From an uncultured Lachnospiraceae bacterium (GTDB taxonomy: Bacteria; Bacillota_A; Clostridia; TANB77; CAG-508), in NCBI GenBank assembly GCA_947165105.1, contig CAMUZC010000081.1, positions 1 to 6,993 on the forward strand: a stretch of 6,993 bases of DNA, given 5' to 3'. The notes under the pieces are model-generated. The model had not been told where the DNA came from, made no database searches, and worked only from the letters and a program-made list of their open reading frames with translations. The position numbers and the translations under genes are program-made. This document shows, piece after piece, positions 1 to 5,860 of this stretch (positions within the stretch are counted from its first letter, which is position 1; every line of letters begins with the position of its first letter).

Positions 1-6
1 CATTTA

Positions 7-309
7 TTATTCAGCTACTTCGTCAGTATCAACAGCTGCTGCTGTTTCTTCTGGTTCTGGAGCATTTTCATAAGCTTCAAATATAGCTTTTTCTATTTTT
101 TCTCTTGTCTCTGGATTGATTGGGTGAGCTATATCTTTATGTTCACCATTTAATCTCTTTTTGCTAGGCATAGCAATAAATAATCCTTTTTGACTTTCGA
201 TAACTTTGATTTCATGAACTACGAATTCATTATCAAATGTAACTGAAGCAACTGCTTTCATTCTGCTTCCTGAATTTACTTTCTTTAAACGCACATCTGT
301 AATTTGCAT
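7..309 (-). CDS. spoVG: SpoVG, septation/sporulation regulatory RNA/DNA-binding protein
   Basis: Small regulatory protein of the SpoVG family, which binds nucleic acid and affects asymmetric septation, sporulation and virulence traits in Bacillota. The 100-residue product begins [10 protein letters not shown] and has the family core: a beta-rich N-terminal half, the [10 protein letters not shown] strand, and the [10 protein letters not shown] and [12 protein letters not shown] motifs. The last 20 or so residues are a typical variable acidic, Ala-rich tail. The ATG at 309 is chosen because AGGCGGTG, a 7/8 match to the AGGAGGTG Shine-Dalgarno, lies 7 nt upstream; an in-frame extension to 375 would start inside the promoter region and has no ribosome binding site. 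The gene ends in tandem TAA stops. A sigma-H-type promoter lies upstream at 385-413, matching the known sigma-H control of spoVG in Bacillus. It diverges from murC. Confidence 0.96.
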   Translation of the reverse strand: MQITDVRLKKVNSGSRMKAVASVTFDNEFVVHEIKVIESQKGLFIAMPSKKRLNGEHKDIAHPINPETREKIEKAIFEAYENAPEPEETAAAVDTDEVAE

Positions 310-384
310 TCTAGAGCACCGCCTTCCAATGTTTTTTATGTTTTTTTCATATGTATAGTATATTATATTACACATACTACTATA

Positions 385-413
385 TTATTCATCAAAAATA
401 AATTTTTTCCTTC
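385..413 (-). promoter_or_regulatory. Sigma-H promoter for spoVG
   Basis: On the minus strand, GAAGGAAAA (405-413) is followed after 11 nt by GATGAATAA (385-393). Both match every position of the Bacillus sigma-H consensus (RnAGGAwWW, 11-12 nt, RnnGAATWW) as I recall it. Transcription would start near 378, giving a leader of about 70 nt before the spoVG ATG. A weaker overlapping sigma-A candidate (TTGATG at 390-395, 17 nt, TGTAAT at 367-372) could provide basal transcription. The promoter is called from sequence match plus the known sigma-H dependence of spoVG in B. subtilis. Confidence 0.8.
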
Positions 414-468
414 TTTTTTTTACAAAATTTTAAAAAAATGTGAGGTTTTACTTTTTTGAATAAAACTA

Positions 469-497
469 TTGAAAAATGTGCATTATTTATATATAAT
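469..497 (+). promoter_or_regulatory. Sigma-A promoter for murC
   Basis: TTGAAA (469-474) and TATAAT (492-497) are separated by exactly 17 nt, a near-perfect housekeeping promoter. The predicted transcription start near 504 gives a leader of about 48 nt before the murC TTG start at 552. It also rules against translation from the in-frame TTG at 456, which would lie upstream of the transcript. Confidence 0.85.
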
Positions 498-551
498 GTA
501 ACAAGGTATATTTTTTTAGAATATATTTACAATAAAAGGAGAGTGTTTAAC

Positions 552-1946
552 TTGGCTAATTTAGAGGAATTAGAGAAATATAAAAAAATACATATGATTG
601 GTATTGGTGGAGTAAGCATGAGTGGAATAGCTGAAATACTTAAAAACTGGGGATTTAGTGTTACTGGTTCAGATGCATCACAATCAGAATATACAGACGA
701 TTTAATCTCTCATGGAATACCTGTAAAAATAGGACATGACATGGAAAATGTTGCACATGCTGATTTAGTTGTTTATACGGCAGCCATAAGTCAAGAAGAT
801 CCAGAGCTTGTAAAAGCAAGACAACTATATATTCCAACCATTGAAAGAGGAGATTTTCTTGGATTACTTACAAAAGTATTCAATGATACAATATGTGTTT
901 CAGGTACACACGGAAAAACTACAACTACATCAATGATAGCAAGTTGTTTCTTAGAAGGAAAGCTTGATCCAACTATTCAAGTAGGAGCTTTTTTTAATCA
1001 AATTAATGCAAATTACAGAGTTGGAAATAGTGAATATTTCATAATTGAAGCTTGTGAATATGTAGAAAGTTTCTTAAAATTCTATCCTAAAACAGAAATA
1101 ATTTTGAATATAGATAATGATCATTTAGACTATTTTAAAGATATGGAACATGTAGTCTTGGCATTCAAAAAATACGTTAAATTATTACCTGCAAATGGTC
1201 TATTAGTTATAAATAGTGATGACCCAAATTGTTCAACGCTAGCAAAATGTACTGAAGCTAAAACAATTACATTTGCATTAAATAATCAAAACGCTAATTT
1301 CATTGCTCGCAACATTACTTTTAATAAAAATGGATTCCCTACTTTTGATGTATACTACAACAATACATTTTACAAAACAATCTCACTTTCAGTTACAGGA
1401 ATGCATAATGTTTTAAATGCGCTTGCATGTATTGGTGTATGTCATATGTATGGTTTAAATAAAGAACAAATAAAAAATGGATTAGCAAAATTTACAGGGG
1501 CACACAGACGATTTGAATATGTTGGTGAATTTGGAAATCACGTAAGTGTTTTTGATGATTACGGACATCACCCAACAGAAATCAAAGCAACTGCTATGGC
1601 AATGAAAAATAAATCTTATAATAAGTCATGGGTAATTTTCCAACCTCACACATATAGCAGAACTAAAAATTTATTATCAGATTTTGCAAAAGCATTAACA
1701 CTATTTGATAATATCATTGTAACAGATATATATGCTGCACGTGAGAAAAACACTTTTGATATAAGTTCAAAAGATTTAGTTGATGAAATACAAAAACTTG
1801 GAAGAAAAGCTTACTATATGCCCGACTTTAATGACATAGCTTCATTTGTTAAATCACATGCCTTAAATAACGATATTGTAATTACATTAGGTGCTGGAAC
1901 TGTAACAAATATAAAAGATTTATTAGTTGAACCTAAAGAAGATTAA
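552..1946 (+). CDS. murC: UDP-N-acetylmuramate--L-alanine ligase (MurC)
   Basis: Cytoplasmic ATP-dependent ligase that adds L-alanine to UDP-MurNAc, the first amino-acid step of peptidoglycan stem-peptide synthesis. Of the 464 residues, 15-41 hold the N-terminal UDP-binding motif (MIGIGGVSMSG, then VTGSD). GTHGKTTTT at 118-126 is the Mur-ligase ATP loop. EACEYVESFL (166-175) and NIDNDHLDYF (186-195) are characteristic of MurC. GMHNVLNA (283-290), DDYGHHPTE (335-343) and FQPHTYSRT (363-371) mark the central and C-terminal domains. Length is normal for the family. The TTG at 552 is preferred because AGGAG lies 10 nt upstream and the promoter at 469-497 lies inside any longer frame. MurC stands alone here, apart from the main mur/fts cluster, and is transcribed divergently from spoVG. 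It ends at a strong terminator. Its Arg codons include CGT, CGC and CGA but no CGG. Confidence 0.97.
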   Translation: MANLEELEKYKKIHMIGIGGVSMSGIAEILKNWGFSVTGSDASQSEYTDDLISHGIPVKIGHDMENVAHADLVVYTAAISQEDPELVKARQLYIPTIERGDFLGLLTKVFNDTICVSGTHGKTTTTSMIASCFLEGKLDPTIQVGAFFNQINANYRVGNSEYFIIEACEYVESFLKFYPKTEIILNIDNDHLDYFKDMEHVVLAFKKYVKLLPANGLLVINSDDPNCSTLAKCTEAKTITFALNNQNANFIARNITFNKNGFPTFDVYYNNTFYKTISLSVTGMHNVLNALACIGVCHMYGLNKEQIKNGLAKFTGAHRRFEYVGEFGNHVSVFDDYGHHPTEIKATAMAMKNKSYNKSWVIFQPHTYSRTKNLLSDFAKALTLFDNIIVTDIYAAREKNTFDISSKDLVDEIQKLGRKAYYMPDFNDIASFVKSHALNNDIVITLGAGTVTNIKDLLVEPKED

Positions 1947-1964
1947 ATATATTTTTACAAAAAT

Positions 1965-2002
1965 AAAAAGGAAATCATTTAATTATTTGATTTCCTTTTT
2001 TT
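1965..2002. terminator. Bidirectional intrinsic terminator between murC and the transglutaminase-like gene
   Basis: A perfect 13-bp inverted repeat (AAAAAGGAAATCA at 1965-1977 and its complement at 1988-2000) surrounds a 10-nt loop. The T-run of the right arm serves plus-strand transcripts from murC, and the A-run of the left arm provides a U-tract for minus-strand transcripts from the convergent gene ending at 2034. Confidence 0.92.
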
Positions 2003-2033
2003 AGTTTGCAAATTATTTTACTAGTTAAAATTT

Positions 2034-3140
2034 TTATTTTATATCTTCTTTAGATAATTCTGGATATTTAAAATCAAAACCATTTTTAGTAATCTGCCCT
2101 ACCGTTGTATGGTCTTTATTCATTGTATCACTACCACGTAAAAAATACTTATATCTTATGGTATCATCTATTCTACCGTTTCCAATTATAATTGGGTCAT
2201 CCCATGTAGTATCAATTGCGTACCAATTATTCTTTATATACACATAATTCCAAGCATGTCGTTCACTTTTTCCATCATCATCCACTGCTATTCCTGAAAC
2301 CAAAACACATGGAATATCTAGTTCATCCATTAAATATTTAAATGTTCTAGCATATCCCTCGCAAATTACTGATTTATTAACCAAACATCCATATATATTG
2401 GATGTATTTTTACTACCTACAGTGTCATACTTTACATTGTCAATTATCCAATTATGAACATATTTCATTTTTTCATAATTATTTCCAGATGCATTTTTTA
2501 AAATATCAGCCTTTACGCTTTTTATTTCAGCTATAGCTTTTTCAATTTGCTCCTTATCTTTAAATGAATCTATATAATAATTTGAATTATCGCCTTTTCC
2601 AATATAGAACTCATAACTTGTGTTTGAACCTTTTGTTGTCATTTTTGTAACTAGGCAAACTTTACTACTATCTATATAAAAATATTCTGATTTATCTGTA
2701 ATAAATGCATCCCAAGCATTCTGAAACTCTTTTGCAATAAACTCTTTTCCATCAGGATTTGCTTTTGCATCATCATTCAAGCTTGGTGGCAATGGAATGT
2801 TGTCTTCACCACTTTTTAATCTTTCAATATTATTTTCAATTGATACATATATTTTCTTTGCTGTATCGCCTAATTGTTGATAATAATAGTAATTTTGAGC
2901 TTCTGTTAAAGTTTCTTCATCTGGAAATTCTAAATTATCTTGAACAACTTGCTTTCCAGCAAAAGTTTCATACACCTCTTCTGCAGCTGACTGAATCTTA
3001 TCTGTTGCATACACAAGTGATTCTTTTAATTTTGTTGGATTCATACTATATAAAACTATAAAAGTAATTATTATTGCTATTAATAATATTACAGTTACTT
3101 CTAAAAAATGTAAAAAACTATTTTTTCCTTTTTTCTTCAT
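2034..3140 (-). CDS. Membrane-anchored transglutaminase-like cysteine protease/transglutaminase-fold protein
   Basis: Protein of 368 residues with a Lys-rich N-terminus, one hydrophobic segment at about 9-32 that should act as an uncleaved signal anchor, then a long charged linker and a C-terminal transglutaminase-like domain (about 220-330), predicted extracytoplasmic. The Cys-His-Asp triad of the fold is visible: Cys260 in VICEGYART, His295 in ERHAWNYV and Asp310 in YAIDTTWDD. The preceding HNWIIDNVKYD is also typical. Members act as proteases, peptidoglycan-associated enzymes or transglutaminases; the substrate cannot be told from sequence. The third ATG (3140) is chosen because GGAG lies 9 nt before it, while the ATG at 3155 falls at the predicted transcription start and has no ribosome binding site. 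It lies directly downstream of spoIVB but has its own promoter. A sporulation or envelope role is only suggested by position. Confidence 0.88.
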   Translation of the reverse strand: MKKKGKNSFLHFLEVTVILLIAIIITFIVLYSMNPTKLKESLVYATDKIQSAAEEVYETFAGKQVVQDNLEFPDEETLTEAQNYYYYQQLGDTAKKIYVSIENNIERLKSGEDNIPLPPSLNDDAKANPDGKEFIAKEFQNAWDAFITDKSEYFYIDSSKVCLVTKMTTKGSNTSYEFYIGKGDNSNYYIDSFKDKEQIEKAIAEIKSVKADILKNASGNNYEKMKYVHNWIIDNVKYDTVGSKNTSNIYGCLVNKSVICEGYARTFKYLMDELDIPCVLVSGIAVDDDGKSERHAWNYVYIKNNWYAIDTTWDDPIIIGNGRIDDTIRYKYFLRGSDTMNKDHTTVGQITKNGFDFKYPELSKEDIK

Positions 3141-3161
3141 TTCACTCATCTCCATAATAAT

Positions 3162-3190
3162 ATTTTATCATTTTAGAGTGAATGTGTCTA
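3162..3190 (-). promoter_or_regulatory. Promoter for the transglutaminase-like gene
   Basis: On the minus strand, TAGACA (3185-3190) and TAAAAT (3162-3167) are spaced 17 nt apart, each a 5/6 match to the sigma-A hexamers, with an extended TGn directly before the -10. The predicted start near 3155 leaves a short leader carrying GGAG ahead of the ATG at 3140. The element lies just past the spoIVB stop codon. Confidence 0.65.
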
Positions 3191-3196
3191 TAATTT

Positions 3197-4447
3197 TTAA
3201 TTAACTTCTCTCATTTGCTTTATCATCATATCTGCAAAAACTCCATACCCTTGAGTTGGATCATTTACAAGAACATGAGTTACAGCTCCGTACAAATCGT
3301 CCATCTTGAATTATTGGAGATCCACTCATGCCCTGAATTATTCCTCCGAGTTTTTTCAAGCAATCGTTTATCTGTGACCTTTATTAGCATACTCTTGTTA
3401 TCATAATTATTGCTGATGTATACTCTTTCAATCTCAATTTCATACTGTTCTTTATTTCCATTTTCTAATTCACAAATTATATACGCTTTTCCCTCTTTTA
3501 TTTCACTTCTTAAGGCCACTTCCATTTCCTCACCGGTAGTCATATTTAAATTTCCCTTATTTGTTATATTTCCACAAATTCCAAAAATACCATTTTTAGA
3601 AATTTCTCCTAATTTTAATCCGTGATTCTATTGTTCCTCTAATTTCACCAGGGCTGCCTTTTTCTCCTTTTTTTATTGCAACAATTGTACTTGTAGTAAG
3701 CTCACCGTTAGAAATTTCTACTATATCACCTGTGTCTATATCTGTAATTCCATGTCCTAATGCTGCAAACATCCCTGTTGAAGGCTCATAAAAAGTTGCA
3801 GTTCCAACACCTGCAGCTGCATCTCTAACCCATAACCCTAGCTTATATTCATTTTCTGAAGTTTTTGTAGGTTTTATATTGGTCTTGAGTTCATTATCAT
3901 TTCTAACATAAGTAATTTCGATTTCTTTTCCATTACATTTATTAATACTGTTTATCAAATCGTTTGTATTTTTTATTGCTATATTATTAACTTGAATTAT
4001 CCTGTCTCCTTCTTCTATTCCAGTATTTTCATACGGTCTATAATTTATATTATCTACTCCTTTTATTTCAGACATTCCAACAACCAAAACACCTTCTGTA
4101 TATAATTTCATGCCTATTGTATTTCCTAACGGAATAACCTTTGTTCTCGGAATAACACTTACATCAATCTCTTTTAAAGGAATAGTTCCAAATAAATCTA
4201 AGCTTAAATTTACAGTTCCAACATTATCAGAAACCTTCTCGGATAAATTAGTTGCTGTTTGCATTGCATTATATTGCCCATAACTATCATTTTTGGCATT
4301 AATTTTCAAACCATACATGGTTTTTAATTTTATCTCTTCCCCCTGAAAAACCACAATATTGTCTGGCAATAAAGTTATATTACATACATAAATATATAAA
4401 ATCAAAAAAAATAAAATTAATAAAATTGATTTAACCTTTTTTCTCAT
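3197..4447 (-). CDS. spoIVB: SpoIVB sporulation serine protease (S55), split by three +1 frameshifts at CGG codons
   Basis: SpoIVB is the forespore-secreted serine protease that triggers the sigma-K checkpoint by cleaving SpoIVFA. Reading the four segments together gives 415 residues, close to B. subtilis SpoIVB. Visible are a transmembrane or signal segment (7-24), a PDZ domain (about 115-195, with GIEEGDRIIQVN), catalytic His232 in AALGHGITD, a conserved Asp359 in VTDKRLLEKT, the Ser motif GGIIQGMSGSP (Ser374) and the C-terminal GAVTHVLVNDPTQGYG. The frame changes by +1 at 3622, 3348 and 3290, each at an in-frame CGG followed by A; omitting the C restores the family sequence. Without shifting, translation stops after 283 residues, before the Ser. 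The ATG at 4447 has AGGTG 5 nt upstream; a TTG at 4474 has no such site. No other lesion is present. It could be a young pseudogene or a sequence error, but the pattern favours recoding. Confidence 0.93.
3287..3290 (-). other. Frameshift site 3 in spoIVB: GTA-CGG-A
   Basis: In-frame CGG codon (C at 3290) after GTA, 19 codons after site 2. Upstream reads SPIIQDGRFV and downstream, after skipping C, GAVTHVLVNDP. The conserved GAVTHVFVNDP of SpoIVB fixes the break between Val and Gly, exactly at CGGA. Unshifted reading gives RSCNSCSCK and a stop, removing the conserved C-terminus. Confidence 0.9.
3345..3348 (-). other. Frameshift site 2 in spoIVB: ACT-CGG-A
   Basis: In-frame CGG codon (C at 3348) after ACT. 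Upstream reads VTDKRLLEKT and downstream, after skipping C, GGIIQGMSGSP. The family pattern TDPRLL-x-x-TGGIVQGMSGSP places the break precisely between Thr and Gly, that is, at the C of CGGA. Unshifted reading continues RRNNSGHEW and loses the catalytic Ser motif. Confidence 0.9.
3619..3622 (-). other. Frameshift site 1 in spoIVB: TCA-CGG-A
   Basis: In-frame CGG codon (C at 3622) after TCA. The incoming frame reads GSPGEIRGTIES, then R and seven further codons to a TAA. Skipping the C gives GGA TTA AAA and the family-like GLKLGEISKNGIFGICG. The shift must occur after a TAG in the +1 frame (seven bases before the GGA) and before the 0-frame TAA, so the window is narrow and contains this codon. 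Placement by homology is less exact than at the other two sites because this part of SpoIVB varies. Confidence 0.8.
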
Positions 4448-4507
4448 AAAATCACCTAAAAATAGATTACCCAATTTTATTAATTTTTACACATTTTTTG
4501 ATACTAT

Positions 4508-4915
4508 TTACCTTCTCATCATATATCTTCTAGTAAAAAATTGATTTGAAGCATTTCTATTACATCCACATCCACTATTTCCCGAATTATTATCATCATC
4601 CTCATCGTCTGTTGCACTATTATTTCCACCACAAATTCCAGCATTTTGAGTAGCTCTATTATTAATACATGGATTATCACTATTGTTTATCAAACAACAT
4701 ATAAACCTCACAACAAGCGCAGTTATTAAAGCCAGTAATGTATATAAAATAGCAAATACAAGAAAACTTTCGTCAAATGCTGCAAAAGTAACTATCAAAA
4801 ATACTGCAAAAAAAGTAGCCGCTACTAACAATGGAGATTGTAATATTTTTTGAAGAACTATTGCTAGAATTATTGTTGCAACAGGAATAGCAAAAAATAT
4901 TAATAAATTATTCAT
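4508..4915 (-). CDS. Small three-helix membrane protein with Cys/Asn/Asp-rich tail (YbeF/DUF2651-like, tentative)
   Basis: A 135-residue protein of unknown function. Three closely packed hydrophobic helices are visible at about 3-21, 29-47 and 50-72, including the stretch VAATFFAVFLIVTFAAFD. After them comes a hydrophilic tail rich in Asn, Ser, Gly and Asp, with Cys residues at 73, 74, 83, 95, 116 and 118, an acidic DDEDDD run, and a basic RRYMMRR end. The membrane part resembles the small YbeF/DUF2651 proteins of Bacillota, from memory only. The ATG at 4915 is preferred, with AGGAG 8 nt upstream; the ATG at 4921 is only 2 nt from that site. The gene is 60 nt upstream of spoIVB on the same strand and just downstream of the truA terminator, so the two may form a transcription unit. 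Confidence 0.82.
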   Translation of the reverse strand: MNNLLIFFAIPVATIILAIVLQKILQSPLLVAATFFAVFLIVTFAAFDESFLVFAILYTLLALITALVVRFICCLINNSDNPCINNRATQNAGICGGNNSATDDEDDDNNSGNSGCGCNRNASNQFFTRRYMMRR

Positions 4916-4943
4916 ACGCATTTCTCCTATTCAGTTTTTTATA

Positions 4944-4950
4944 TATTATG
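4944..4950 (-). promoter_or_regulatory. Possible -10 element for the membrane protein-spoIVB unit
   Basis: Because a terminator precedes this block, a promoter is expected here. The minus strand has CATAATA, which fits the sigma-G -10 pattern (CATWHTA) and also five of six positions of the sigma-A TATAAT. No convincing -35 is found for either: GTCACA 16 nt upstream matches sigma-A at 4/6. Sigma-G would make sense for a spoIVB transcript, but this is weak. Confidence 0.3.
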
Positions 4951-4987
4951 CAGTATTTTTAATTGTTGTGACACACAAAATAATAAC

Positions 4988-5022
4988 AAAAAAGCAAAAT
5001 GGACCTTTTCCCATTCTGCTTT
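4988..5022 (-). terminator. Intrinsic terminator downstream of truA
   Basis: On the minus strand, a 12-bp stem (AAAGCAGAATGG with CCATTTTGCTTT, one G-U pair, arms at 5011-5022 and 4991-5002) encloses an 8-nt loop and is followed by a run of T. On the plus strand the same pair is a mismatch, so it is directed against transcripts from the cdaA-truA operon. Confidence 0.88.
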
Positions 5023-5029
5023 CTTTACA

Positions 5030-5767
5030 TTAATACTCGACTTTAACCAAAAATAAACCTTGCGGTGGAAGTGTCTTTCCTGCTCTTTTTCTATCACCCG
5101 ATAAAATAATTTCTGGTATATCATCACTTTTTATCTTTCCAAGTCCAACATCTACTAAAGTCCCCGAAATTATTCTAACCATATTATATAAGAAGCCACT
5201 ACCTGTTAATTCAATGAAAATTCTATCACCTTCACTATCTATTTTTGTTTTAAAAATCTTCCTTACACTATTTTTGCTACTTGTACCACTTGCCTTAAAT
5301 CCTTTAAAATCATGTTCTCCTTCAAAATGTTTTATTGCTTTCTTCATTTCATCAATATCTAATTTTTGAGGAATATGGCATTCTTGGTTTCTATAAATTG
5401 CACTTCCGTATTCAGAATTATTTATTACATATCTATATGTTTTTTGCTTACAGTTGTATCTACTATGAAATCTTTCTGGAACTTCTTCAGCACTTTTTAT
5501 AACAATAGATTTTTTTACCTTGTTATTTATAGCAATTGGAAATTTATCAACAGGCATAGTACTATTTGTTTTAAAATTAGCAACTTGTCCTAAAGCATGA
5601 ACGCCAGCGTCTGTTCTCCCTGAAGCATTTAACTCAATACTATCTTCTTTTGTTATATCCATTATTGCTCTTTCTATTTCACCTTGTATGTTTAATTTTG
5701 TCGGTTGTTTCTGCCAACCATTAAAATCTTTCCCATCGTATTCTATTACTAATTTTATATTTCTCAT
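5030..5767 (-). CDS. truA: tRNA pseudouridine(38-40) synthase TruA
   Basis: Cytoplasmic enzyme that converts uridines 38-40 of the tRNA anticodon arm to pseudouridine. The 245-residue protein has the TruA start IKLVIEYDGKDFNGWQKQP (4-22), then the catalytic loop SGRTDAGVHALGQV (49-62) with nucleophile Asp53. HSRYNCKQKTYRY and the C-terminal GSGFLYNMVRIISGTLVDVG are further TruA signatures. Length is normal. The ATG at 5767 is used, with AAGGTGG 5 nt upstream; a GTG at 5776 would overlap that ribosome binding site. It follows cdaA by 93 nt, through a structured intergenic stretch, and ends at a strong terminator, so it is likely the last gene of its operon. In many Bacillota truA follows ecf-transporter and ribosomal genes, so its placement after cdaA is different here. 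Confidence 0.96.
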   Translation of the reverse strand: MRNIKLVIEYDGKDFNGWQKQPTKLNIQGEIERAIMDITKEDSIELNASGRTDAGVHALGQVANFKTNSTMPVDKFPIAINNKVKKSIVIKSAEEVPERFHSRYNCKQKTYRYVINNSEYGSAIYRNQECHIPQKLDIDEMKKAIKHFEGEHDFKGFKASGTSSKNSVRKIFKTKIDSEGDRIFIELTGSGFLYNMVRIISGTLVDVGLGKIKSDDIPEIILSGDRKRAGKTLPPQGLFLVKVEY

Positions 5768-5788
5768 ACAATCCACCTTTACGTTAAA

Positions 5789-5854
5789 ATCCTAAAGAAC
5801 TGCTAAATTCCGAATACTCTATATCTAATTCAGAACTCAATAATTCTTTAGGAT
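5789..5854 (-). repeat. Two-tier inverted repeat (long hairpin) between cdaA and truA
   Basis: An 11-bp perfect outer inverted repeat (ATCCTAAAGAA at 5789-5799, complement at 5844-5854) encloses a second, 9-bp pairing (5807-5815 with 5828-5836). On the minus-strand RNA the inner stem is continuous with two G-U pairs. Two 7-nt internal strands separate the tiers and the apical loop is 12 nt. The outer stem is followed by only four T, so it is at best a weak terminator; it may be an attenuating or processing structure. Confidence 0.6.
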
Positions 5855-5860
5855 ATTATA

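Noticed and set aside
310..375. Extension of SpoVG upstream of the ATG at 309
   Set aside because: The extra codons cover the leader and ribosome binding site and would lie at the sigma-H transcription start.
456..551. N-terminal extension of MurC from the TTG at 456
   Set aside because: A strong promoter with predicted start near 504 lies inside it, there is no ribosome binding site, and the extra residues do not match the MurC family.
2759..3061. Plus-strand reading frames opposite minus-strand genes (also near 3215, 3410, 5366, 6054, 6366)
   Set aside because: They are antisense to well-supported genes, have no ribosome binding sites, and look like AT-rich shadow frames.
3287..3622. Three sequencing or assembly errors in spoIVB
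   Set aside because: The extra base is never in a homopolymer, and the same CGGA string occurs in murC (911-914, 1562-1565) and in truA (RC, around 5405-5408) without disturbing the frame, so a systematic error at this motif is unlikely. Not fully excluded without reads.
3197..4447. spoIVB as an ordinary pseudogene
   Set aside because: All lesions are identical in type and context, no stops, deletions or missing catalytic residues occur in any segment, and ribosome binding site and start are intact. A very recent pseudogene remains possible.
4448..4507. Sigma-G promoter directly before spoIVB
   Set aside because: TGTGTAA and TAATCTA are roughly spaced but match the consensus poorly, so I did not list it.
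4939..5127. Reading frame overlapping the end of truA
   Set aside because: It crosses the truA terminator hairpin, lacks a ribosome binding site and overlaps a conserved gene in another frame.
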